Positions 47,964 through 55,821 of a DNA stretch of 64,000 nt are shown piece by piece. This stretch comes from Bacillus methanolicus (GTDB lineage Bacteria > Bacillota > Bacilli > Bacillales > Cytobacillaceae), in the NCBI RefSeq assembly GCF_028888695.1, contig NZ_PNFF01000002.1, forward strand, positions 953,001 through 1,017,000. Direction: 5' to 3'. The notes beneath the pieces were generated by a model, which did not search any database, was not told the origin of the DNA, and saw nothing but the letters and a program-made list of their open reading frames with translations. The stretch's first letter is position 1; the number at the start of each line of letters is the position of its first letter. The position numbers were made by a program, and so were the translations under genes.

Positions 47964-48719
47964 GTGAATGCTTTTGCAACAGAACCATTTAGAGGCAATC
48001 CAGCAGTTGTTTGTATATTAGATAAAACTCCAAGTGATCAATTCATGGAACGGCTTGCCCATGAAATGAATCAACCTGAAACAGTTTTTGCTTGTCGTAA
48101 AGCGGATAATGAATATGATTTACATTGGTTTACTCCAAAAGCAGAAATTAAATTCTGCGGCCATGGTACATTAGCGTCGGGAAAGGGAAGGATGAACAAG
48201 ATGTCGCTTGAAAGTGTAAAAGTCCATTTTAAACAGTGGAATCGTGAAGATGATGTAATGGAATTTGAAACATTGACTGCTACGGTTGAGGAAGCCGCTG
48301 ACACAATTGGCGTCATCCCCGCTCGAATTGCGAAGACGCTATCCTTCAGGGGAGAAGGGGACAAAGGCATCTTAATCGTAGCTGCTGGTGATGCCAAAAT
48401 CGATAACAAGAAATTTCGCCGCACATTTGGCTTTAAGGCCCGTATGCTCACGCCTGACGAAGTGCTGGAGCAAACCGGGCATGTTATAGGCGGAGTTTGC
48501 CCGTTCGGGTTGAAAAATGAGATGGACGTCTATCTGGATATCTCAATGAAACGCTTCGAAACCCTTTTCCCCGCCTGTGGAAGCACAAACTCTGCCATCG
48601 AATTGACATGTGATGAATTATTTCAATATTCATTTGCTAAAGGATGGGTAGATGTTTGTAAAGGATGGGAAGAAGTCGAGTCTAGAGAGACGGTAGCCGT
48701 AAACAATGATGAACTTTGA
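47964..48719 (+). CDS. Truncated PhzF head fused to a YbaK-type aminoacyl-tRNA deacylase
   Basis: A single 251-codon frame has two unrelated parts. Residues 1-72 match the start of PhzF-like isomerases (NAFATEPFRGNPAVVCIL; AHEMNQPETVFA; KFCGHGTLAS), which normally run to ~260-300 residues, so most of that protein is missing. From ATG 48201 (MSLESVKVHF, with GGAAGG 9 bases upstream) there is a complete ~172-residue YbaK/EbsC domain (RIAKTLSFRG; AAGDAKIDNKKFRRTFG; GGVCPFGLKN; ACGSTNSAIELT), the family that hydrolyses mischarged tRNAs. The PhzF part has a GTG 47964 start only, 30 bases from the AAAGGAGG site. Translation of the deacylase may use its own start. Confidence 0.8.
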   Translation: MNAFATEPFRGNPAVVCILDKTPSDQFMERLAHEMNQPETVFACRKADNEYDLHWFTPKAEIKFCGHGTLASGKGRMNKMSLESVKVHFKQWNREDDVMEFETLTATVEEAADTIGVIPARIAKTLSFRGEGDKGILIVAAGDAKIDNKKFRRTFGFKARMLTPDEVLEQTGHVIGGVCPFGLKNEMDVYLDISMKRFETLFPACGSTNSAIELTCDELFQYSFAKGWVDVCKGWEEVESRETVAVNNDEL

Positions 48720-48746
48720 AATGAACTATACAAAAGTATTCGATCA

Positions 48747-48786
48747 AACAACCGGTTGTGTTAGTAAACGACTGGTTGTTTTTTAT
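48747..48786 (+). terminator. Terminator after the YbaK-type gene
   Basis: AACAACC.G pairs with C.GGTTGTT, followed by TTTTTATAC. Confidence 0.75.
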
Positions 48787-48895
48787 ACTTTTTAGGGGAT
48801 ATCTTCGCAGCTGCTGAAAAAAATGGAGAAATACACCGAAGGGTTATCTTATGTTGAGAAACTGTTAAATGAAATTAATTCAATAACTAAGGGAG

Positions 48896-48920
48896 TCTTG
48901 CTGTCAGCAAGGCTTTTTTG
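48896..48920 (+). terminator. Short terminator hairpin
   Basis: CTTGCTG/CAGCAAG with a one-base loop and a GGCTTTTTTG tail. The DNA between it and the previous terminator has no gene with a credible start. Confidence 0.55.
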
Positions 48921-48945
48921 TTAATAAAAGCAATTATGACGAATT

Positions 48946-49092
48946 ATGACAAAAAAAGAAGTGGCCAAAAATAAAAAAGGTAGTAATCGTATTAGAAAAG
49001 AAATTATATTATTTTTAAAAAATACGCCCCAGGTCTTAGATACTTTACATTTATGGTCCTTAGAAGGAATAATTATTTTCGAGTATGGTTAA
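48946..49092 (+). CDS. 48-residue hypothetical ORF
   Basis: The frame MTKKEVAKNKKGSNRIRKEI then ILFLKNTPQVLDTLHLWSLE is coding-like but lacks a good ribosome-binding site. It may be an N-terminal fragment of a larger gene. No family is recognised. Confidence 0.25.
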   Translation: MTKKEVAKNKKGSNRIRKEIILFLKNTPQVLDTLHLWSLEGIIIFEYG

Positions 49093-49184
49093 GTTTGAGG
49101 TAGTCATTTTCTTCAAGAAACGAAACTCTTATTCTTTTTATCCGTATAATTAGAAAAAGAGTATATGACAGGGGTCGATATACG

Positions 49185-49841
49185 ATGAATCGGTTTTTAG
49201 CATTTCTTGTCCGAATGTTGATTGCAATCCCGACAGCTGCCACTGTTTGGCTGGTGAGTTTTATTTCTTTCGATCAAACGTTTATGTTTTCGACAGCATT
49301 TTCCTTGGCCGGAGCGATTCTCACATATTGGATGATTTCAGTCTATTTGAAGTATCGATTCTTAAGAAAACATCGTCTAACTAGAAAAGAATATCGATAT
49401 ATTAAGAAAAATTTGGATGAAGCTAAACCAAAAATTTCTCGTTTGCATAAAGCGCTTATTTCCATACGGCATATTCCATCTTTGAAACAAAGAATGGAAT
49501 TTATTCGAATCACGAGAAAAATATACATTTTGACAAAAAAAGAGCCGAAACGTTTTTACAAGGCGGAACGATTTTATTTTTCCCATTTGGATTCGGCCGT
49601 TGAGCTGGCAGAGAAATATGTTTTCTTATCTTCGCAGCCAAAAAAGGACCGGGAGCTGGAAAAATCCCTTGTTGAAACGCGCCGAACGTTAGAGGAGCTC
49701 AAAACTTCGATTGAAAATGATTTATATCAAGTCCTTTCTGATGACATAGATCAGCTGCATTTTGAATTGGATGTGGCCAAGCATTCGATAAGAAAAATCA
49801 AGGAATCACAATTACATGAAGAAGGCAGGAGATTAAAATGA
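49185..49841 (+). CDS. xpaC: XpaC-like protein
   Basis: The 218-residue protein has two N-terminal membrane segments ([38 protein letters not shown]) and a long cytoplasmic helical region, as in the 5-bromo-4-chloroindolyl phosphate hydrolysis family (XpaC). The biochemical function is unresolved despite the name. It overlaps the following telA-like gene by 4 bp (ATGA), the same pair as B. subtilis xpaC-yaaN. The start is ATG; the upstream site is weak (GACAGGGGTCG). Confidence 0.85.
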   Translation: MNRFLAFLVRMLIAIPTAATVWLVSFISFDQTFMFSTAFSLAGAILTYWMISVYLKYRFLRKHRLTRKEYRYIKKNLDEAKPKISRLHKALISIRHIPSLKQRMEFIRITRKIYILTKKEPKRFYKAERFYFSHLDSAVELAEKYVFLSSQPKKDRELEKSLVETRRTLEELKTSIENDLYQVLSDDIDQLHFELDVAKHSIRKIKESQLHEEGRRLK

Positions 49842-51013
49842 ACGAAAACAATTCATCACTGTTAAAAAAAACAAGCAATGAGGATTTAATGGATGACTTG
49901 CTTTCTAACCCGTTTGGAGAGAATGAAAAAATACCAATTCTCGAAAAGCATGAAGAAAAGCAAGTTAGACTTATTGACGTGATCCCGGAAGAACATAAGG
50001 CAAAGGCCTATCAGCTTGCGGAACAGATTGACCCGAAAAATCATGAAGCGATTATCTCATATGGAACGCCGGCCCAATCCAAGCTTTTGTCATTTTCGGA
50101 AACTATGCTTGAGCATGTCCAACAAAAGGATGTAGGCGAGATAGGAAGTATCATAAACGACTTAATGAGGAAGCTGAATGAGGTGAACCCTGATGAGCTG
50201 AAACCGGGTCGGCCGTCCTTATTCGCGCGCATGTTCGGAAAGCTATCAGCATCCATACAGGAGGTACTTTCCAAATATCAAAAAACAAGTGCACAGATCG
50301 ATCGGATTAGTATGAAGTTAGAAAGAAGCAAAAATATCCTTTTATCAGATATCGCCATGCTTGAAAAGCTCTATGAAAAAAATAAGGAGTATTTTCAAGC
50401 CTTAAATGTGTACATTGCAGCAGGTGAATTAAAGCTTGAAGAATTGTATAAAAAGACGATTCCGGAGCTTAAGAAAGCAGCTGAAGAGACAAACGATCAA
50501 ATGAAGTTTCAAGAAGTAAACGATATGATCCAATTTGCCGACCGTCTGGAGAAACGTTTGCATGATTTGAAATTAAGCCGGGAAATTACAATCCAAAGTG
50601 CTCCTCAAATCCGCCTAATTCAAAATACAAACCAGACGCTTGTCGAGAAAATCCAATCTTCCATAATGACGGCGATTCCACTTTGGAAGAATCAGGTTGC
50701 GATCGCTCTCACATTGATCAGGCAGCGCCATGCCGTCGAAGCACAAAAACAAGTATCAAAGACAACAAATGAGCTTTTGCTAAGAAATGCAGAAATGTTA
50801 AAAACGAATACGATTGAAGCGGCAAGAGAAAACGAGCGCGGCCTCGTCGATATCGAGACATTAAAGAAAACCCAGGAAAATTTAATCGCAACACTCGAAG
50901 AGACCTTGCGGATCCAGGAAGAAGGGCGAAACAAACGCCGCCAAGCCGAAATTGAGCTGGCTTCTATGGAAGACGAGCTAAGGAAGAAGTTGTTAGAAAT
51001 AAAAGGGGAGTAA
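49838..51013 (+). CDS. TelA-family toxic-anion-resistance protein (YaaN)
   Basis: The 391-residue, mostly helical TelA/YaaN family protein has [20 protein letters not shown] near residue 48, [25 protein letters not shown], and the long coiled-coil body ending in [14 protein letters not shown]. The family is associated with tellurite and cell-envelope stress; its mechanism is unknown. GGCAGGAG sits 7 bases before the ATG inside xpaC. It is operonic and translationally coupled with xpaC. Confidence 0.92.
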   Translation: MNENNSSLLKKTSNEDLMDDLLSNPFGENEKIPILEKHEEKQVRLIDVIPEEHKAKAYQLAEQIDPKNHEAIISYGTPAQSKLLSFSETMLEHVQQKDVGEIGSIINDLMRKLNEVNPDELKPGRPSLFARMFGKLSASIQEVLSKYQKTSAQIDRISMKLERSKNILLSDIAMLEKLYEKNKEYFQALNVYIAAGELKLEELYKKTIPELKKAAEETNDQMKFQEVNDMIQFADRLEKRLHDLKLSREITIQSAPQIRLIQNTNQTLVEKIQSSIMTAIPLWKNQVAIALTLIRQRHAVEAQKQVSKTTNELLLRNAEMLKTNTIEAARENERGLVDIETLKKTQENLIATLEETLRIQEEGRNKRRQAEIELASMEDELRKKLLEIKGE

Positions 51014-51088
51014 TCCCCTTTTAGTTTATTTTCGTAAAAAGTTTCTTCTATTGGCTGCTTAATATTTTTGTAGAAAAGGATGATTGCT

Positions 51089-51280
51089 TTGAATATGGCA
51101 GATTTAGTATTTCAAATTTTTTCAATGTCTCTAGTTATTTTGTTTTTTGTATCAATTGGTCTGTTAATTAATTCATTGGTAAAAAATCAAAAATATAAGA
51201 ACCATTCCAATACAGCAATTGAGCAAAAGTTGGATAAAATTATCGAACTTCTGGAAAAAAACAATAATGATAAAAATTGA
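51089..51280 (+). CDS. Small single-pass membrane protein (DUF4083-like)
   Basis: The ~63-residue protein has one hydrophobic segment (FSMSLVILFFVSIGLLINSL) followed by a charged helix IEQKLDKIIELLEKNN, the layout of the DUF4083 family. The start is uncertain: ATG 51080 overlaps the AAAAGG site, TTG 51089 is well spaced, ATG 51095 is also possible. Function unknown. Confidence 0.6.
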   Translation: MNMADLVFQIFSMSLVILFFVSIGLLINSLVKNQKYKNHSNTAIEQKLDKIIELLEKNNNDKN

Positions 51281-51403
51281 AGGTGATTTAGTGGGAGTTA
51301 TGAAAAAACTCATATGGTATTTTACTAAATAAACATTATTAAGAAGGGATAGAAAAATATAGAACAAGCAGAAAATAACTGCATGTTCTATCCATAGTTG
51401 ATC

Positions 51404-52066
51404 TTATTTGCGGCGGAATCCCATTATCAATGCCCCAATTGAAAGTAATAGAGCAATAATCGATAGAGCCATTGTTGTTGTTTGTGTGCCGTCATTCTCT
51501 GATTTCGCTGTTGCAGCTGTATCTTTTACAGAATCATTATTACCGGCCTGATGGCCATCATGGTGACCGGTATTTTGTTTCTCTGATGCAGGTGCTGCAG
51601 TAATCTTCGTGAGCGAATGGGGTGTATCGGAGCCTTCAACTCCTGTCCATTCTACGATACTGTTGTCTTTATAGTATTGGAAAGCATCCCAAGCAGCGTC
51701 TTGTTCTTTGTCTGGATTTTTTGCCACAAATGCAAAACGTTGGAATTGTCCAGGTAAAATTCCCTCGCCTTTTGCTGTCCATGTAATCGATGTTACTTTG
51801 CCAGATTCGTCTTTTTCAGTGGTTGTTGCCCATCCTGGCACCGGCTCATATGACTTATATTCTAATCCATCAGGAATTTTCAATGTTACTTTTGTCGTCG
51901 CAACCTCTTTTTCAACAGGTACTTTTACCGTATAAGTTTCCCATGCTCCGGGAGCTGAAGTACTCGGATTTACAGTGACATGTGCACTGGCTGTACCTGC
52001 AAAAAGAGCCATTGCTGTCATGGTTGAAATAAGAACTGCGGATGATTTTTTAAAGATATTTTTCAT
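51404..52066 (-). CDS. YcnI-family copper-associated membrane protein
   Basis: The 220-residue protein has signal peptide AVLISTMTAMALFAGTASA, giving a mature N-terminal His (SA|HVTVNPSTS), the DUF1775 domain whose first His and nearby residues bind copper in YcnI, a His-rich linker (NTGHHDGHQAGNN), and a C-terminal membrane anchor (MALSIIALLLSIGALIMGF) ending GFRRK. In B. subtilis ycnI sits with ycnJ and ycnK; those genes are not adjacent here. The ATG has AAAGGAGATTTAA upstream (minus strand). It probably acts outside the membrane in copper handling. Confidence 0.92.
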   Translation of the reverse strand: MKNIFKKSSAVLISTMTAMALFAGTASAHVTVNPSTSAPGAWETYTVKVPVEKEVATTKVTLKIPDGLEYKSYEPVPGWATTTEKDESGKVTSITWTAKGEGILPGQFQRFAFVAKNPDKEQDAAWDAFQYYKDNSIVEWTGVEGSDTPHSLTKITAAPASEKQNTGHHDGHQAGNNDSVKDTAATAKSENDGTQTTTMALSIIALLLSIGALIMGFRRK

Positions 52067-52331
52067 TTTATTAAATCTCCTTTCGTTTGTGCTCGCCCCT
52101 TCTTATCCTTTAACTCGACCTTAAATACGTTTACTCCTTCTACATTGTTATTACATATGCCCATGCTTATCAAAAAATCAATTGCTCATTGTATAGCAGC
52201 CCATGAAAGTCTTTACATTTCAACTATAGGATAAACTTGTGATGAAATTGTGATAAAACCAGGGGGGATATTCTATTTTTTATGATTTTCTAAAGGTAAA
52301 AAGATGTAATAAATATGAAGTTAAATGGCAA

Positions 52332-52346
52332 TAATGGCAATTATCA
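52332..52346. promoter_or_regulatory. Weak Fur-like half-site before the encapsulin operon
   Basis: The minus strand reads TGATAATTGCCATTA: one perfect TGATAAT half and a poor second half relative to the 7-1-7 Fur box. It lies ~22 bases upstream of the IMEF start. Iron control is plausible for this system but not shown. Confidence 0.25.
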
Positions 52347-52367
52347 TAAAATCAAGAGGTGTAGTGA

Positions 52368-52928
52368 GTGAAAGACGAATTAAACATTTTTTATCGAATT
52401 TTTACAACTACCAAGGATGCAATCGAAAAATTTATGAGTATGCTGGACCCTGTCATTCAAAATGCCAAGGATGATCATGAACGTCTATATTATCACCACA
52501 TTTATGAAGAGGAAGAACAAAGGCTATCACGTTTAGTGGAACTTATTCCGCTTATTAGTAAATTTGAAAAAGAAAAAGATGAGAAAATCTTTTCACCGGC
52601 CAACAATGAGTTTAATCGCCTTTTACAAGAATTAAATCTTGAAAAATTCGGATTGCATAATTTTGTAGAGCACTTGGATTTAGCTCTTTTTCAATTTACA
52701 GATGAGGAACGAAGTTCACTGTTAAAGCAAATGAGGGATGTTTCCTACCAAGATTATCAACAAGTTAAAGAAATGTTAAATAAGATAAATGAACGATTTG
52801 ACCATGACTATGTCGATCCGCACGCACATCATGATGAACACCACGACCACTTAGCTCCACCTGGTTCTTCACCAATTATAAAACAACTAAAGAATAAAAA
52901 AGGGTTTACTGTAGGCAGTTTATTATAG
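52368..52928 (+). CDS. IMEF encapsulin cargo protein (ferritin-like, iron-mineralising)
   Basis: The 186-residue helical protein matches the iron-mineralising encapsulin-associated Firmicute (IMEF) cargo. Ferritin-like helices contain clustered acidic and His residues (HERLYYHHIYEEEEQRLSRL near residue 38; LHNFVEHLDLALFQ; DHDYVDPHAHHDEHHDHLAP). The extreme C-terminus KKGFTVGSLL (177-186) is an encapsulin-targeting peptide. It is packed inside the shell encoded next door and oxidises iron for storage. The start is GTG 52368 with AGAGGTG upstream. The gene is first of three, 24 bp before the shell gene. Confidence 0.92.
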   Translation: MKDELNIFYRIFTTTKDAIEKFMSMLDPVIQNAKDDHERLYYHHIYEEEEQRLSRLVELIPLISKFEKEKDEKIFSPANNEFNRLLQELNLEKFGLHNFVEHLDLALFQFTDEERSSLLKQMRDVSYQDYQQVKEMLNKINERFDHDYVDPHAHHDEHHDHLAPPGSSPIIKQLKNKKGFTVGSLL

Positions 52929-52952
52929 CGAAAGATGTAGGAGGAGAAAAGA

Positions 52953-53801
52953 ATGGGCAAGACTCAACTATTTCCGGATTCACCATTAACAGATCAAGAT
53001 TTCTTACAATTAGATCAAACCGTCATTGACACTGCACGAAGACAATTGATTGGACGCCGATTTATCGAATTGTACGGCCCGCTTGGAAGAGGAGTACAAA
53101 GTATTTTTAATGACATATTTATTGAAAACCACGAAGCAAAAATGGATTTTCAAGGATCATTTGATACAGAAATCCAGTCCAGTAAGCGGGTAAATTACAC
53201 AATCCCGTTACTTTACAAAGATTTCGTTCTATATTGGCGTGATTTAGAACAGGCAAAAGTTTTAGACATCCCTATTGATTTTTCCGCAGCTGCAAATGCT
53301 GCCCGGGATGTGGCGATATTAGAGGATCAGATGATTTTTCACGGATCAAAGGAATTTGATATCCCTGGGTTGATGAATGTAAAAGGTCGGTCCACACACT
53401 TAATTGGAAATTGGTACGAATCAGGAAACGCCTTTCAAGATGTAGTGGAAGCAAGAAACAAATTACTTGAGATGAAGCATAATGGACCGTTTGCTCTTGT
53501 TTTATCACCGGAGTTATATTCATTGTTGCACCGCGTACATAAAGATACAAACGTTTTAGAAATTGAACATGTTCGTGAACTTGTTACAGATGGGGTATTC
53601 CAATCCCCGGTTTTAAAAGGAAAAACGGGAGTCCTCGTCAATACAGGGCGAAATAATCTTGATCTTGCTGTTTCAGAGGACTTTGATACAGCATACTTGG
53701 GAGAAGAAGGAATGAACCATCCTTTCCGTGTGTATGAAACGGTTGTTTTGCGGATCAAACGACCATCTGCCATATGTACACTAGAAGACGGCGGAGAGTA
53801 A
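52953..53801 (+). CDS. Encapsulin shell protein (HK97-fold)
   Basis: The 282-residue family 1 encapsulin (linocin M18 / HK97 capsid fold) opens with an N-terminal SPLTDQDFLQLDQTVIDTAR helix that forms the cargo-peptide groove. It continues through the E-loop and P-domain (GRRFIELYGPLGRGVQSI; ALVLSPELYSLLHRVH) to a C-terminal FDTAYLGEEGMNHPFRVYET. Its length and IMEF neighbour point to the large T=4 compartment type described in Quasibacillus thermotolerans. It self-assembles in the cytoplasm. GGAGGAG precedes the ATG. It lies in the middle of the IMEF-shell-ferredoxin operon. Confidence 0.96.
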   Translation: MGKTQLFPDSPLTDQDFLQLDQTVIDTARRQLIGRRFIELYGPLGRGVQSIFNDIFIENHEAKMDFQGSFDTEIQSSKRVNYTIPLLYKDFVLYWRDLEQAKVLDIPIDFSAAANAARDVAILEDQMIFHGSKEFDIPGLMNVKGRSTHLIGNWYESGNAFQDVVEARNKLLEMKHNGPFALVLSPELYSLLHRVHKDTNVLEIEHVRELVTDGVFQSPVLKGKTGVLVNTGRNNLDLAVSEDFDTAYLGEEGMNHPFRVYETVVLRIKRPSAICTLEDGGE

Positions 53802-53814
53802 TGGATGAGTGCCA

Positions 53815-54159
53815 ATGAATAAAAGAGCATTCACTGTTGGCTCCCTTATTCCCAGAAATATGATGATTCATAAAGTTTCAAGATCTAAACCAGAACGTCA
53901 GCACCTTAATGAAATTATTTTGCTTCAAAACCAAATGAGATTTAAGATCGAACCTACTAAAGGAAATTTATTAGATGTTGCTTTAGATCAAGGGCAAGCC
54001 TTGCAATATAAATGCCGAAAGGGAACTTGCGGAGTGTGTACAGTAAAAGTGATAGAAGGATTATCTAGCTTATCCCTTCCAAACGAAAAAGAACAAAAAA
54101 AGCTAAAGAAAGCCTTAAACGATCATTATCGACTAGCTTGTCAAGCAGAAATTCGTTAA
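53815..54159 (+). CDS. Encapsulated [2Fe-2S] ferredoxin with N-terminal targeting peptide
   Basis: The 114-residue protein begins MNKRAFTVGSLIPRN, where AFTVGSL repeats the targeting peptide at the C-terminus of the IMEF cargo, so it should also be loaded into the shell. A flexible linker (to ~residue 30) leads to a plant-type ferredoxin domain with cluster ligands Cys67, Cys72, Cys75 (CRKGTCGVC) and Cys109 (RLAC). It probably supplies electrons to reduce and release stored iron, or couples to iron oxidation; this is inference. ATG 53815 is chosen because GGATGAG lies 5 bases upstream. It ends the operon, with a terminator 10 bp on. Confidence 0.92.
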   Translation: MNKRAFTVGSLIPRNMMIHKVSRSKPERQHLNEIILLQNQMRFKIEPTKGNLLDVALDQGQALQYKCRKGTCGVCTVKVIEGLSSLSLPNEKEQKKLKKALNDHYRLACQAEIR

Positions 54160-54168
54160 ATGAAAAAC

Positions 54169-54197
54169 GAGGTCCCCTCTGGAACCTCATTTTTTTA
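54169..54197 (+). terminator. Terminator of the encapsulin operon
   Basis: GAGGT.CC/GGAACCTC stem with a tail of seven T. It overlaps the end of the convergent gene. Confidence 0.8.
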
Positions 54198-54674
54198 TGC
54201 TAAAACGCGTTCATTTAAATGAATAAGCTTTTCTTCAATTGGGAATGGAAGTGAAATATTGTGCTTCTTAAGTTCTTTTACACTTATATCTCGAACAAGT
54301 TTTAACGCTTCTTTCTTAAAAGAATGTGTGACAAATCCATCATTTACTTCACATAACTTTTGTAAGTATTGTAAAGTACCTTGTAACAATAATTGTTTCG
54401 CATGTGTATTATTAAGCTGGCAAATCAACTTATGCTGCAATCCTTTAATCACAGCAATTTGATCAACGTGCGCCATAATATTTGTTCCATTCTCATCTAT
54501 AAAACATAGGGAAACATATTGACCTTTTGATAAGTCAATATTCGTAAATACCGGGTTATGGTATATTTCACCAGATGACAAACGAATCAAGTCTGCTTCT
54601 GCAGCTCCGCCTATTTTACGGTGATTTGAAATAACAGTATGAATATCCTTCAACCCATGTAACATGTTAAACAT
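54195..54674 (-). CDS. Hypothetical protein next to the encapsulin operon
   Basis: The 159-residue cytoplasmic protein is convergent with the ferredoxin gene. ATG 54674 is preferred because CAGGGGGAAACC lies directly upstream; an upstream ATG at 54788 lacks a site. The first ~85 residues are beta-strand rich (EADLIRLSSGEIYHNPVF; GQYVSLCFIDENGTNIMAHV), suggesting a small barrel. The rest is helical (LQGTLQYLQKLCEVNDGF; EALKLVRDISVKELKKHNI). There is no signal peptide and no TVGSL targeting peptide. I do not recognise the family; a link to the compartment is positional only. Confidence 0.65.
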   Translation of the reverse strand: MFNMLHGLKDIHTVISNHRKIGGAAEADLIRLSSGEIYHNPVFTNIDLSKGQYVSLCFIDENGTNIMAHVDQIAVIKGLQHKLICQLNNTHAKQLLLQGTLQYLQKLCEVNDGFVTHSFKKEALKLVRDISVKELKKHNISLPFPIEEKLIHLNERVLA

Positions 54675-54928
54675 ATGGTTTCCCCCTGACCGATATCTTA
54701 ACGCTTCTGAAATTATTGTAGGGAAAATGAGAATCATTGTCAATTGGTAGTGCTTTCCTACTTTGAGAATATGTAATGCATCTACCATTAATGATTCAAA
54801 AAATGCTAATACCGCTTATTTAATATTAAACCGAGAGTTATTTCCGGTTCCGGTGCAGAAACAATTTAGGATTGAATAGCTAAGAGTGCAGCCGGGGATA
54901 TCACGAGTTTTTGTTTTATAAAAACAGT

Positions 54929-54968
54929 AAGCGACCTTGTTCAACTTGATAAGATGATAAGGTCGCTT
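54929..54968. terminator. 10-bp hairpin, possible terminator
   Basis: AAGCGACCTT pairs perfectly with AAGGTCGCTT across a 20-nt loop; a short TTTAACTTTA tail follows. It lies in the gap between the hypothetical gene and the lipoprotein gene. Confidence 0.5.
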
Positions 54969-55037
54969 TAACTTTAATGATGTATATGAAACAATTAATT
55001 AATTAATTAACTGAGTGACTATGAAGGCAGCTCAACA

Positions 55038-55334
55038 TCATTTGCTAGTTGATTCTTCAGGAGATGTTTCTTCATTTGCGGGTTCCTCTGTACTCGTATC
55101 ACCGTTAGCGGGATCTTCCGGATTCGCTTCCCCGCTTGTAGGTTCTTCAGTACTATTCTCACCGCCTGTCGTAGGTTCTTCAGTATTCATATCACTATTT
55201 GCAGGTTTTTCTGTATTTATCTCTCCGTTAGTTGGCTCTTCTTGAGGATTCATGTCTTGATCAGTGTTGCAGGCCGTAACAACCATTAAAGCAAATACAG
55301 GAATCGAAAGTTTCCAAAGTTTTTTAAATACCAT
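55038..55334 (-). CDS. Lipoprotein with Glu-Pro-Thr repeats
   Basis: The 98-residue protein has signal peptide FKKLWKLSIPVFALMVV and lipobox TAC (Cys22). The remaining ~75 residues are a low-complexity acidic tail built from about six imperfect 11-residue repeats of the form N(T/S)EEPT(N/S)GE. The repeats are visible in the DNA as TTC(T/A)TC-GGT blocks. No folded domain is present; it is probably an extended surface tether or spacer. GAGGAGG precedes the ATG. Function unknown. Confidence 0.75.
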   Translation of the reverse strand: MVFKKLWKLSIPVFALMVVTACNTDQDMNPQEEPTNGEINTEKPANSDMNTEEPTTGGENSTEEPTSGEANPEDPANGDTSTEEPANEETSPEESTSK

Positions 55335-55821
55335 TACTATTCCTCCTCATTATTTTTTAAAGACGTTTCCTTCTATGGATTTTTATTGCATGGGATTTTC
55401 AACTCCCTTCCTTCAAACGTAAAGCCATTATAAACAAGCAATTCTGAAAAATTTGTCGATTAATTCAATATTTACCTATCTTTAAATGAACTGTTAACTT
55501 ACATTAATAAAAGAAAAGAGACTTTATTATTTGCAGTGTTTTTTTTTGTTAAAGAAATATCTTGAACAAGGATTTGTTGGATGGAGGAAATTTTGATGGC
55601 AATGACACAAACAGTATTAATACGTGGTCTTTTATTGTGAATCTTTTCATGATTCCCAATATATAGTATGAATAAAAATTTTTATGGTATAAGGTAATGG
55701 ATTTTTTCAGAATATTATTGAATTAACTGACGTCATTTCTTTAAAATTGTAAAAAAGGAATTATTAGAAAATTGGATAATTTAACTTTTTTTTAAGAAAA
55801 TATTTCATAGGGGGAAATGGT
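55335..55821. other. AT-rich intergenic region before the histidine kinase
   Basis: About 490 bp. The only signal is a strong GGAGGAAATTTTG ribosome-binding site followed by ATG 55596 and a 14-codon ORF (MAMTQTVLIRGLLL, stop at 55640), either a leader peptide or a broken gene start. No structure or terminator is clear. Confidence 0.3.

Noticed and set aside
55015-55245. Plus-strand repeat-rich ORF (Ser/Val/Gly) opposite the lipoprotein
   Set aside because: It is the complement of the EEPT repeats; the minus-strand gene has a signal peptide, lipobox and GAGGAGG site.
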